A stretch of 64,000 bases of DNA from Bryum argenteum (lineage: Eukaryota > Streptophyta > Bryopsida > Bryales > Bryaceae), in assembly GCA_037043015.1 (NCBI GenBank), contig CM073323.1, forward strand, positions 5,890,001-5,954,000, in the 5' to 3' direction. The position numbers and the translations under genes are program-made. Positions 30,709 to 41,742 of this stretch are shown here, piece after piece. The stretch's first letter is position 1. Every line of letters starts with the position of its first letter. The notes under the pieces are model-generated. The model did no database searches. It had not been told where the DNA came from and saw only the letters and a list, made by a program, of their open reading frames with translations.

Positions 30709-32302
30709 TTTTTGTATACCATGAATGAGTCGAGAAATACTTCAATCAATTGCTTCATTCAATTCAGGAGGTGTGCATGGAATCAGTCAACATTCTTTTG
30801 TGTGACTGATAACGGAATGATGATCATCATCAAAAAGCATGCAATTCGTTTGTGTGGTTTCATCCTTTTGCTATGAAGAATGTATGTTGTTGACCTTCCT
30901 GCATGGAAAAAACTACCCGGGAAGGAAAAAAAAACTCCAAGTCGTTTGAACTCCAAAAGAACTCTAGCATCGTATGAGACTGACATGATTGCAAATATTT
31001 CTACTACGTAAGGTAACTTGCTCAATAATGGGAGCCGTTGACGGGGTAGAATGTGCAAAGTATGTATGCTACATTTAACTAAATCCAGACTCATTCACAA
31101 ATTCTGAACTAGAGTAATTTTTAAGAATTTTCAATTTTGTGGAATGATCATTACAATTTACATGAGGGGATGTGAGTATTGTCATATTCTCCAAAGATCC
31201 CTAGATTTACATTTTTGTATTCACATTGTATCTTACTCACATGAGTATGGGGATCCCCCTGTTGCCTTACTTCTGGAATACTTTTTGTCCAAAAGTAGTT
31301 AAATGTGTCATATGTTGGAGATTCTGAATCTATTATGAATTTCTACAAGTGGGAGCGGTCGAACTACACGCTCTAAATCATGCACCATGGGTATATAAAA
31401 AAAATGAAGTTGGAAATTATACATGTGCTTCTTGCTTGAATGTCTCTAATGTGCAATTTTGATTTTTGTGTGGTTTTCGAACATCCTACCTTTGCCGGTA
31501 AGGTCATAACATCAATAGTTGGCAACTACTAACTTCTCTAGGGTGAACATTATACTACACCTCTAGACTAGTTTAACCCGTGTGAATTCTCAAAACCCGG
31601 TTTTCTTTAGGGTTCCTGTATGAGCCAACTTTGACCGTTATAATCTCACAAATGGAGAGGAATCGACGGTTCAAATTCGGCATGCAAGTAGTATGTCAAG
31701 TTAACTTTAAGATCCTACGGTTGGATCTTTAAAAGAACTCTTAGATTAAGCTTTTTAGGTCTCGAAGTGGAAGGAAGTTTTTTTTTTGTAAATTAGGTAG
31801 TTTCGCACCAAGGATCTTTTAGGAGTTAAAACCACAATGTTGTCAAATATTAGATTTTTTAGTTAGTTGGAAAACTTTTCTTAAAGTGATGAAGAGTTGG
31901 ATTTTATTTTAATTAAGATGTACCGAAAGTGAGTATTGTGGTGAGCATGAAGTTGTGGTAAAGTATGTATGTATGGGAGGGCAGATAAAGAGAGCCTCTT
32001 CATCCCCTTTTTGAAATTCCATGCTTTCCAAGTACAAAAAGCTTATGATTATATGAACCCCAGTCTGCTGGAGGGCGTTCTTGCCATGACAATGGTAAAG
32101 CATGATTGCAACTTGGCCCAAATTTTACCATTCACACCACCAAGCAAACTGGCCTTTCCCATGCAATTGAGGTTTTTTTTTTTTTAAAAAATTTTTAAAC
32201 TTGAAATTCCCTTATCTCACATGATCAAGCATTCATTCTTGTATGTAAAGTATGACCTAGGTGTGAACATTGGAGCAAGGACTAAAAAAAAAAAAAAAAA
32301 AA

Positions 32303-32480
32303 ACGGGTACTAGTGCTACTAGTATTTATTTGTGGTTACTAAAGTGTCTATTCCTCAAAGGGGTGAGTAGTCTTGTATCAATGAACCCTTGTCTGATCGG
32401 TAGTGGCTCATTGTCAAGACGAACAGACACTCTATTTACGCCGGCCTCAAAAGAGGACCGGAGTTCATATCTATCTATCT
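32303..32480 (+). repeat. Hairpin-ended dispersed repeat, copy 2
   Basis: It is preceded by a run of about 19 A and starts with the same ACGGGTACTAGTGCTACTAG. It ends CCGGCCTCAAAAGAGGACCGG, then AGTTCATATCTAT. Confidence 0.75.
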
Positions 32481-32594
32481 GCTATAGAAATTATTGAAGT
32501 TTAGAGTTTTTATTTGTTGCATTTTTTTTCTTGAAATGCTATCTAAATACAACGAATTCAACACATGTCGGAGTGTAAGATTCAAATCACATAT

Positions 32595-32869
32595 TAGAGA
32601 AATCCGCTAAGTACGACGGACTAGGGACCAAAACACCCAGTTTTGGTCGGACTTGGGACCAAACGTCGAACTGGGCACCAAATTTTTACTCTAAGACTAA
32701 ACTCAAAAATGCATGATTTTGATGGTTTTCTGAGTTTGGTCCCGAGTTCAACTTGGTGCCCAGTCCGCAACGTGATGCGTGGAAGATCGAGTGATTTGGT
32801 CCCTGGTTTACATCTGGTCCCCACTTTGGTGCATTTGGTCCCTAGGTCGTTCTATTTAGCGGGTAACTC
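32595..32869. mobile_element. Foldback element, 275 bp
   Basis: The left end reads GAGAAATCCGCTAAG then ACTAGGGACCAAA. The right end, complemented, reads GAGTTACCCGCTAAATA then CCTAGGGACCAAA. Smaller GGGACCAAA/TTTGGTCCC motifs recur inside in both orientations, so much of the element can fold on itself. No clear target duplication was seen and the class is unknown. Confidence 0.65.
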
Positions 32870-34964
32870 AAAACAAGGATGTTAAGATTTGGAGGTGGAC
32901 GGTTTAGAAAACCCCTACTATCACCGATTTAAAGATATGTTACTAGTTAGAGAAGAATTCAAAATATGATTCCACATGGACGAGTCTCCCATAAGTTTGG
33001 CACACATCCGTAGAAGTCATCATGTGGCCACTCCACCATGAAACTTTCTTAAAGTCGGTCAATTCCTACAACCCTTACCTTATCTATGATATACCGCATT
33101 TGATTACCCATTGAATCTACCCTCAAAAAGAAGTTGTAAAAATATCCAAAGTTGGAAAAAACTTACATAGCGTTGACTCCATCAACCTTTCTATCTCGTT
33201 GTTTCTCCATTGTAAAACTTTCACTCCCGAGTGATATTTACAAGAATGGGCGGTTTTCCGAAGCTCCACATGATAGGAGTCAAAATGACACCATCTCATA
33301 AGCGACGCACCTAATATCATCATCAAAGTAGCCGCGAAGTGCAAAGAGGTGGACCACAACACTAAAAACAAAAAACTACTTTTTGTTGCAACAGCCGCAT
33401 ATTCGACAGACAAGTGTAACCTTTTTGTTTTCATTATACACTCAAGGACACACTAGTCGTATAACATACAGTGTGCTGAAAATGACCCCCAAATAAAACC
33501 GTGATCAGACCCCAAACATTATTCATTCATTGACCAGCCACCCGGCCCAAATGTGGCGCATATTTTCAACTCTACACTTGGCCGAAAGTTGCGCAATGAC
33601 AACGCCTTCGTATCTGTCAAGTGGCCATTTTCGGATCCGCTTTTGGTTATCGGATTTTAGTCCGCCTTGCGACGCGTGTCGGGAAATGCGATGCATAGTT
33701 GGACCACCGTATGAGATTTCATATGTCTATATGATACGAGATTGTTGCTATCACCGTAAAGAGGATTGACTTATTTTTGTGGAGAAGGAACTTTGAGGAA
33801 ATTAAGGTAGGAAGTGCTCAAATTTAAGATGGGGAGCTTATTCGGACATAGCAAAGGGAATCAATCTTAGAGAATGTGCAAAGTCTGTAGGAGTTTGGAC
33901 CAATTGAATAAGGGCCATGCCACACCATCAGCAGGCTGCCTTTGCCTGCTGCCGCTGCTCCTGAATTTTCTCCACTTTTCTCCAATTGCCGGTCGACTTC
34001 CAGGCACTAGTTCCTGTTTTCAAGTGCCTCCCATGTGCCATGTCATTGCCATGTAGATCCCAAAGCAACATCCAAAGCAAACCCCACAGCAACAAAGTTG
34101 CTCCATGTCACTCTTGCCACTCTCCCTACTTCCTCTCATGTGGCAACCACTTGCTAATTAGAACCAATACGAATCTTCCATCTCACTGCCTTTCCTCCCA
34201 TGTGGTATGGCCCTAAGTAAAGAATTTTGGAAGTGGAAGCCATAGAGGTATCACAAACCGTTGAGACTGAAATGTGCAGTGAGAGTATGTTAGAAAGTGA
34301 AGGAGGAAGCCACAATGTATCTCCATCGTGGATGGAGCTAGTGACCTAGGATGGAGCTATAATTTAAAACTTATAAAGGCACATACTCACTGTTTTTTTG
34401 AGCTAGATATATCTAATGTAGTGCATGTTTCAAGATATTCATTTAGAGGATAATTTGCAAGAAGATCAAAAGTAGAATGAGTCTCTAAAATCACCCAACT
34501 TACTCATCTACATGGAAATAAAATATGATCATAATGTTCGGGGTAAAAATCTTCGAATCCCCTTTTGCAACCTGGTGACAATGCCTCTTGAGCATTGCCC
34601 AAATTGAAACTTTAAATGTCATGATGTGACAAAGGGTAAACATCTAACAATCAACTTTCTTAAGCAATAATAAAAAATAAGCATAGGTACAAGATCTTAC
34701 AGTTGAAAGTTTAAGAAAAGTTGAATTCACATTTTTGGGGAATACGTAGAGATAAAAAATCACAATCTTGAGGTTTCAAACTCCTAAAAAATGAAGATCT
34801 TCAAGGCTAAAATCACACGATGAATAAATTTCACTTCTAAATTTTTCTCACTCTTGAATAAGTGTTTCCTAGCATATCCACTTTTTTGACCACATTCTAA
34901 TATTTCATAACAAACATCCAATTTCCATTGTCCGGTGGCCATCACGATATTAGCATTACGAAGA

Positions 34965-35016
34965 GATACTTCATTCACGCCGGCCCGTTAGAAAGGGACC
35001 GGAGTTTCTATCTCAT
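34965..35016 (+). repeat. Terminal fragment of hairpin-ended repeat
   Basis: Only the 3' end is present: TCATTCACGCCGGCCCG...GGGACCGGAGTTTCTATCT. The stem bases differ from the copy at 32303 but remain paired. Confidence 0.55.
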
Positions 35017-35807
35017 AACAAACAAGTTAAGACTTTCTTTTTCTAGTGCAACAAAATTACCAATTGGTTGATACCATGTTGCCATGATACTTGTATAGAC
35101 TTGTTTTTGTATGTGGGAAAACTACGAGACAGACTTGGTCATTGTTTTGGGTACAGCAAAATTGTACTTGTATGCCCCCATCTTTTAGGCAAACTTGGCC
35201 AAAATTGCTGACTAATGTTGACATACACCATCTCTACAAAAAAGATCTATTTCGGCAAGTACGTGTTGTACTAACTCCTCATGAATAGGAGCACTCACCA
35301 AGAGCTTCTAACGTAACCCTAAAGTTTCAACGGCACTATTTGGCATTTGCATGCTTTACCCTCAAAACTACCCTTTTTTTTTAGTGCAAAGTGAGATTTT
35401 TCAAATTAATTACTGATTATGTGATTGTAGGATTTGGTACTCAAACTTGTACAACATCGTGTATACCAAATCTTAGACTCCAATTTCTCACTGTTTGTGA
35501 GATCATAATGTTCAAAGTTGGAAATATGGTTTTTTCACTATGAGTCAGGCATGTGTCAACACAATTTTTACCCCTATAGGACCTAGAAATGCATGATTTT
35601 TTCACATGGAAGCATGTTGAAATTTGAAATACTAAGGCCCCTTTTTTACCATGAAAAAGGCATGTGAAATATTATTGGATTGAAGATTTGAACAATGAGA
35701 GCATGCCTTGGTTCATCTTCTCCATGTACAAAAAACAAAACTTGAAAAAGAGTAAAATCTCAATATTTGGTGATTTTTTGAAGTTTATGCATTTAAACCA
35801 ATTTTAA

Positions 35808-35905
35808 GCAGATTTTGAGAAGAGATGAGCATATATCAGTTTGGGCAAATTTGGGTAGATTTTGAGAAGAGATGAGCATATATTAGTTTGGGCAACTTTG
35901 GGCAA
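35808..35905 (+). repeat. Tandem repeat, about 52-bp unit
   Basis: Two near-identical units contain AGATTTTGAGAAGAGATGAG and CATATAT(C/T)AGTTTGGGCAA. A diverged inverted relative is visible at about 56440-56520. Confidence 0.7.
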
Positions 35906-38432
35906 ATACTATTTTCAAACTTTGACCATGAATATGAGATAACTTTTTGGAAAGGTATGGGAAAATTACAACCTACCAAGAGTTCTTACTTCATGAGATC
36001 TCTATTCAGCTTGGATTCTTTGTGCCACTTCCGGTCAACCCGCTCCCTCTACTCAGATAGTCAGACTACTTTTGCACTACGGTCGAATTACCCATAACCA
36101 CCAACATAAGAAAATTCGCCCATTTGTAGCTGGTCTATTTATAGTGGGTAATTTTTTGGGGGTGGCAAGCTAGTTTTTGAGAAGGTTTGTAATTTTTTTA
36201 TATTTTTTTTGTAAAACACATGAATTAATACAAATTTTCAAACAATAAAGTACTGCTGGACACGTAATCAAACTATAGGGTATGCAAAAACCATCTTAGC
36301 TGGTACAAATTTCCATTCATGATTCGACCCAAAACCACAAGCTTTTTGATCGTTTTGATTGGTCAGTTTGAATTGAGTATTCTGACAATGCTAGTTTAGG
36401 CTAGGTGCAGTTATGGGGAGACCTACAGGTTGAAATTGGGGGTGCTGGTGGTTTTAGGTACTTCTACCTTAGTGCTTGCCGGGCATGCAATCGACCTTCG
36501 TCTGCTTAGATGTCTCTCTTTTTAAATGCGCGTCTGGGATGGATGACCTTCTGAAATTTTCAAGGAACAGATTTAAATCTTCAATTGTAATATGGTTAAA
36601 CCACCTATTGCGGTGCACTTAAGAAAATTTGAGGGGATCCATATACTTGGAGTGAGAAATGATTAGGTTACTATTTTTCACATGATACTTAAGGAATAGA
36701 TAAAGACAAAATTTCCTTATTTTGTGGTATTTAATTTGCACACATGATTAAAGAGAAATTTTTGAAATAGGGGGGCACCCAAAATATGTACGCATGAGGT
36801 ACATGCAAAAGATTTTAGATCTTTATAAACCCAAGAATCTTGGGTGCATGCCTATAGGTAGGTGCCCACCTTTGGGTCTTTCTATCGTATCCATTTTTGG
36901 GTCTGAGTAATCCATCGCATAGTGTTGCTGCTCTAATGCTTTAGTGCTCTTTATCTTCAATTGCAATTGCCAAATGATTTCCATATTCAAGTGTTTCCAT
37001 AACCCAAGCAATGATCAGGAAAAACCGAAAGCTAGTTCATTATCGGCAGATGAAAATAACCCATTAACCGATTGATTCTTACCACCTAAAAACCGATGAA
37101 AATTACAAGAAAATTTTCTATTTTCTATTCTAATATAAAATGAAACAATTGCGGGGATAGTTTCACCTAAAACCAGTTGGACAAGGGAACAGTTAATAAA
37201 AGACAAGAGATGGGAATCATCCTCACCTAAGCCCATAGAGGTCACCTCATAATTCACAATGCCAATCAATTATGCCTCGTGCTTTACCTTTTGTATGTTC
37301 TTGCAAATTCCTTTCCACTTTTGTATGTTCTAATGATGTCCTTATTCAAATTATGCCAATTACAAAGGTAGTGACCCCCCTTTTATTTAGTAAGAATTTG
37401 TGATAAATTTGGCAACTTTGCTATGAACCTGGACTTTTCTGTTAAGCACGTACATTTCTAAAACACAATACAAGTGCACTTTTAAGTATTGATCTAAGAT
37501 CATGGCCAGACCAATTTATTCCCTGCTCACCAATAAGTACAATGACACTTAATAACTCACTTAGAGGCTCATGGTTACTTTAGAGAACTTGAACTATTGA
37601 TGCTAGCCAAAGTTTGAGCATTTTTCTAATGAGCAAAAAACAAGAGTAATGAGGGCAAAGTTCATGGAATAAAGTTTCTCTACATGTTGATATAGATTTT
37701 GATCGATATGTGTTCATGAACAAGCTTTTATGTTGTGATTCCAACACTCTTTTGTATCCCTCACAATTAATGTATAAATTTTGAGAGAGTTACTTTGGCC
37801 AAAAAATTGTACTTTTCTTGCACATTGTAGTTCATACCTCAATGCATGGTTGTCACATTGGAAAATTTCTTATTCATCACACTGAACACTTTGGACGATT
37901 TTATATCTTGGCCTTATGATCGGGTCAGTCTAAGTGTGATAAATAGAATTTGTCCAATGTGATGAATAGTAAATTGTTTAATGTGACAACTTGAATGAAA
38001 AATGATTTTTTTTCAAAAAACCTAAAGAGACCTAAGAAGGTGAACATGAACATTTGGTCAATTTTGTCCCGTGTATTGTATACCATCACCACCAACTTCA
38101 GGTAGGAATTTCCTCCTTATATTGTAGAGTATGTCAATTTAGATTTCTAGCTAACTCTGATAGAAGCTTGTATGAGATGACAAAACTACACTTTGTCTAG
38201 AAGACTATGACAAGATGAAATTTAAATTGAAAAATGTATTAAAAATTAAAAAATTGTCCTCCACGTCTTGAATAGCGAAGTTGAGTATGCAGTGGAGGAT
38301 ACCGTGTGCTGTACAGTGGGCAGAAAATCTGAGTGTTGAGAATGGGCCAACAACAAGTGCAATTGCTTCTTATAGACTGCCTGGCCAGGTATAGTAAGTG
38401 GCATAGTGGTTCTAATAATCCTTTGAAATGTA

Positions 38433-38534
38433 CTCCCTCTGTCCCATTCTTATTGTCCAGTAGGTTCTTTCAAATGTACCTCTCAAGGTAGATTTGAGAG
38501 AACCTATTGGACAATAAGAATGGGACGGAGAGAG
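38433..38534. mobile_element. Stowaway-like MITE, 102 bp
   Basis: The ends CTCCCTCTGTCCCATTCTTA and its near complement TAAGAATGGGACGGAGAGAG are flanked by TA on both sides (38431-38432, 38535-38536). The arms extend through TTGTCCA(G)TAGGTTCT, making almost the whole element a hairpin. Confidence 0.88.
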
Positions 38535-38640
38535 TAACATGTATTGAAAAGTCTTTGGAGTCCTGTGCAGTCAGGTACCAAAAGTGTTGATTTGTCTCTC
38601 ATCTCTCAACACTATAATAATTTGTTTTTGAAATTTCCAT

Positions 38641-38908
38641 TTAACCCCTGACTCTCTTTGTTGCAAAACGGTCTTAGTCACAAAATTTGACCTTCTTTTA
38701 GATTAAGCTCAAAAAATCTCAATTTAAGCATTATCAAAAATATTCAACCGTAAGATCTTAAAGCTCACTTGACATTCTTCTCACATACCAAATTTGAACC
38801 ATTCATTTTTCCTCATTTGAGAGTTTATAATGGTCAAAGTTGGCTGAGTTTTTCTCCTATGGGAACCTCCAAAACCCATTTTGGGTTTTAAGGAGAGTTA
38901 GGGGTTAA
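38641..38908. mobile_element. TTAA-ended short inverted-repeat element, 268 bp
   Basis: It begins TTAACCCCTGACTC and ends with the near complement GAGTTAGGGGTTAA. The body is clearly homologous, in opposite orientation, to 40480-40738, including the core complementary to TTTGACCATTATAA and GTATGTGAGAAGAATGTCAA. Confidence 0.7.
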
Positions 38909-40479
38909 GGAGTGCATTGAACTGAAGGTAAATAATTTTCTAGTTGGCAATTTTTATTGCGATAGGTCTATTGCTAACACTTTCACTTTTAAGTGAATAT
39001 GATATTTATTTATTTTTAGATTTTTTTAGTGATAATACATCATCTTTTCTCAATCTATGAGGCACCAAGATTGTTCTGAATCACATGACTTACAGTAAGT
39101 CTACGACAAGATTGTACGATTGAGATCTAATAAACTTCCATTTAAGACATTTTTTCAAAACAATTCATTTACACACCTTCACATAACATGATGCGAATCA
39201 CAAAATTAGAAACTAAATATTTAGAAATGTGATGAGATATTGGAATATCTTTTGGTAACATCAAACTTATTGTTTTTAACTGAACAATATTGAAATGCAA
39301 AGTATTGAATAGTATAAACTATTTGTTGACCCCAGCCTGAATGGCCCTTGTGTTTTTGGGAGCTTGAAACCTCAAAACGTGCAATTTTTGACCTCTCTGC
39401 ACGTGAACAGAACTGGATTTACTTTTTCTAGACTTCCAACTCTAAGATCTTCTACTTGAGCCTCTTTCAGTTCCCTTTCCAAAAAGAGACTGTTAAATGT
39501 TTATCATTTGCAACATTGTAATATTTAAAATTTCTTCAAAAGGTTTTTTTGGGAATGACTCAAAACGCCTTGACTTCATGATGCAAAGGAAGGATTGAAG
39601 ATTATTACCCCAAACATTAAGGTGACATTTTTTTCCATCCAGGTACAATCATGCATAAGTTTAGAAACTCATTCCACTATTTTGACCTTCATTCAAATTT
39701 TTCTTCAAAGGAAGGCCAGAAACAACAATACATTAAAACATGCATCAGACACAAAAGACATTTTTGGGCTGGGGAAATGACATTTATAAACTCTATATTA
39801 TTTGTTAAACTCAACATGATTAAAACCTCTGGAATTTCCCATACCATCCTCAATCATTTCTAGTGGAATAGTCCAAATTCTTTCCATTTGCCTCTATAAC
39901 AAACCAGGCAGTTACTGATGAAAACACCTGAATATTAAAGCATTGACCATTAGGTCAGGTTCACAACCAAACACTCAGGTGGTTCAGCAAGGGAAGAATA
40001 ATACATTAGACTCAAGAGGAGAAAGTGAAGCTTCAAATGTCAACCCACTCAAAAGGCGTATAAGTGATAATGTTGTGAGCAGGCTCCCATTAATACTTGC
40101 CCATGGATACTCGCGAGTTTCCAATCTCTGCCTGGGCCCCGACTATGTTCATGAACAGCACGCAAGCAAGCGCATGTGCATAAGTGCATTTAATTCGTTG
40201 AGCAGTCCATCCTCATCAAAGGAAAATAGAAATCCAATATCAAGATTGATGCAATGTTTGTCACTAATTGCCGTAGACCCGCTTTCCATCTACAACCACG
40301 CGCCATAGAAGTCTCACAGACGTAACACATGATCATTCCTTTCGGTACCCCCACATACAACATCAAATCCTTTTTTCAAACTCGACGCGCATGCACACAA
40401 GCCAAACAACTCGAGTCTCAAGTTTGCAGCGAGAAAAATTACCTCATGGCAACTACAACCTTGTGCAAATTTAACCCCT

Positions 40480-40738
40480 AACTCCCCTTAAAACCCGAAA
40501 CAGGTTTTGGAGGTTCTCGCAGTAGAAAAAATATCATCCAACTTTGACCATTATAATCTCACAAATGAGGAAGAATGAACGGTTCAAATTTGGTATGTGA
40601 GAAGAATGTCAAGTGAAATTTGAGATCTTACGATTGATTCTTTTAAATAATGCTTAGATTGAAATTTTTGGAGCTTATTCTAAAGGAAGGTCAAATTTTG
40701 TGATTTAGACAAGAAAATTTAAGGGTTAACCACTTAAC
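40480..40738. mobile_element. TTAA-ended element, second full copy
   Basis: It begins TTAACCCCTAACTCCCCTTA and ends AATTTAAGGGTTAA, with a more eroded right end than the copy at 38641. The internal core CTTTGACCATTATAATCTCA and AACGGTTCAAATTTGGTA is shared with copies near 31630 and 38641. Confidence 0.65.
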
Positions 40739-40968
40739 CCCTAAAGGTCTGAGCGTGCCGTGGCGACTAGTAGAATACGGTGTATTTTGGTTGTATTTGG
40801 AGTGAATGCACACCTTTAATGGGTTCGAGTTCAAAGAAGAAGTTGACATTTGAATTAATGCGGTTCTAGTGAGCTATTACAATTCCAGATTAGAGTTCAT
40901 TGTTGGTAGCATATCCTAATTATACGACAGCGTACATAATATCCCCAAGGGACTTTTAAGGGGTTAAG
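40735..40968. mobile_element. TTAA-ended element of a different subfamily
   Basis: It starts TTAACCCCTAAAGGTC and ends GGGACTTTTAAGGGGTTAA, an imperfect inverted repeat. It abuts the preceding element, but its interior (GTGCCGTGGCGACTAGTAG) is unrelated. Confidence 0.5.
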
Positions 40969-41742
40969 TGATTCCACTTAGATGATTACTTATGTAACAA
41001 TGCATGGAGTAAAATGGGGCTTAGAAAAGGCATTCCACCTTCACAAATTAGCAGTCAAACTATTGAGTCCATTCAATGAGCTTTTATTACTAAAGTTTCG
41101 GTTTCAGGTGAAAGGAAAGGGTTGTAAAAGCTAGCACGTATGGAAGCGAGGTGTGAATGGGGCCATGTCACATACAACTGCGGATGTGACTGGCTGCAGG
41201 GCGACCGACCACCGCTACCAGCAATGAACAAAATCCCCAGGGTCACCGGCTAACCGGCCCCAGTAGGTCGTCGACTTGCTCCAGCCGCGTATTCTTCGGC
41301 ACCGCACGCGTCTTTTACGGCCTGGTTGAATTCGGACAATCGAAGGGCAAAACTCAATCGCCCGAGCGGGGTCCACCGACAGCAAAGACTGGTCCAAGCT
41401 CCAGATCCCTTATAGCTGCTCCCCACAGATAGTCGTCTCAATGCTTATATTGTGTTTGCAGCTCATTTCCTCCTGCAGTCGCGACTTTCTTGCTCTAGAA
41501 ATCCTTCTGGTGTCTGCGTGAAGTGTAAGATTGTTGGCTCCAGACACCCACAGAAGTTGTAGCAATTTTCGTTGTGTGTGCACACTGTTCGTCTTTGCGT
41601 TTCAAGCGTTCGAGGTGCAGGTCGAGGAGAATCAGAGTAACCTGCAGAATCGCAGGCTTGGAGATACGTATTATTGAGCTTGCTGTGGACTCCAAGGTCC
41701 AGTCGCTGTGTTTGTGCAGCATCGACGTGTGAGAAATCGTAA

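Larger units (their letters stand above)
28675..41742. other. Gene-poor, repeat-rich 13-kb region
   Basis: No exon series or recognisable protein domain was found on either strand. A frame at 39943-40308 (121 aa) has no ATG at its recorded start and no family resemblance. Visible contents are listed separately: hairpin-ended repeats (29817, 32303, 34965), a foldback (32595), tandem and inverted repeats, a Stowaway-like MITE (38433) and TTAA elements. The final 300 bases or so before 41743 are the WRKY promoter and leader. Confidence 0.6.

Noticed and set aside
39943-40308. 121-codon frame in the repeat-rich region
   Set aside because: It does not start with ATG, is not supported by splice sites or known motifs, and is surrounded by repeats.
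28675-41742. LTR retrotransposon in the gene-poor region
   Set aside because: No gag, protease, reverse transcriptase or integrase motifs and no long direct repeats with TG...CA ends were found.
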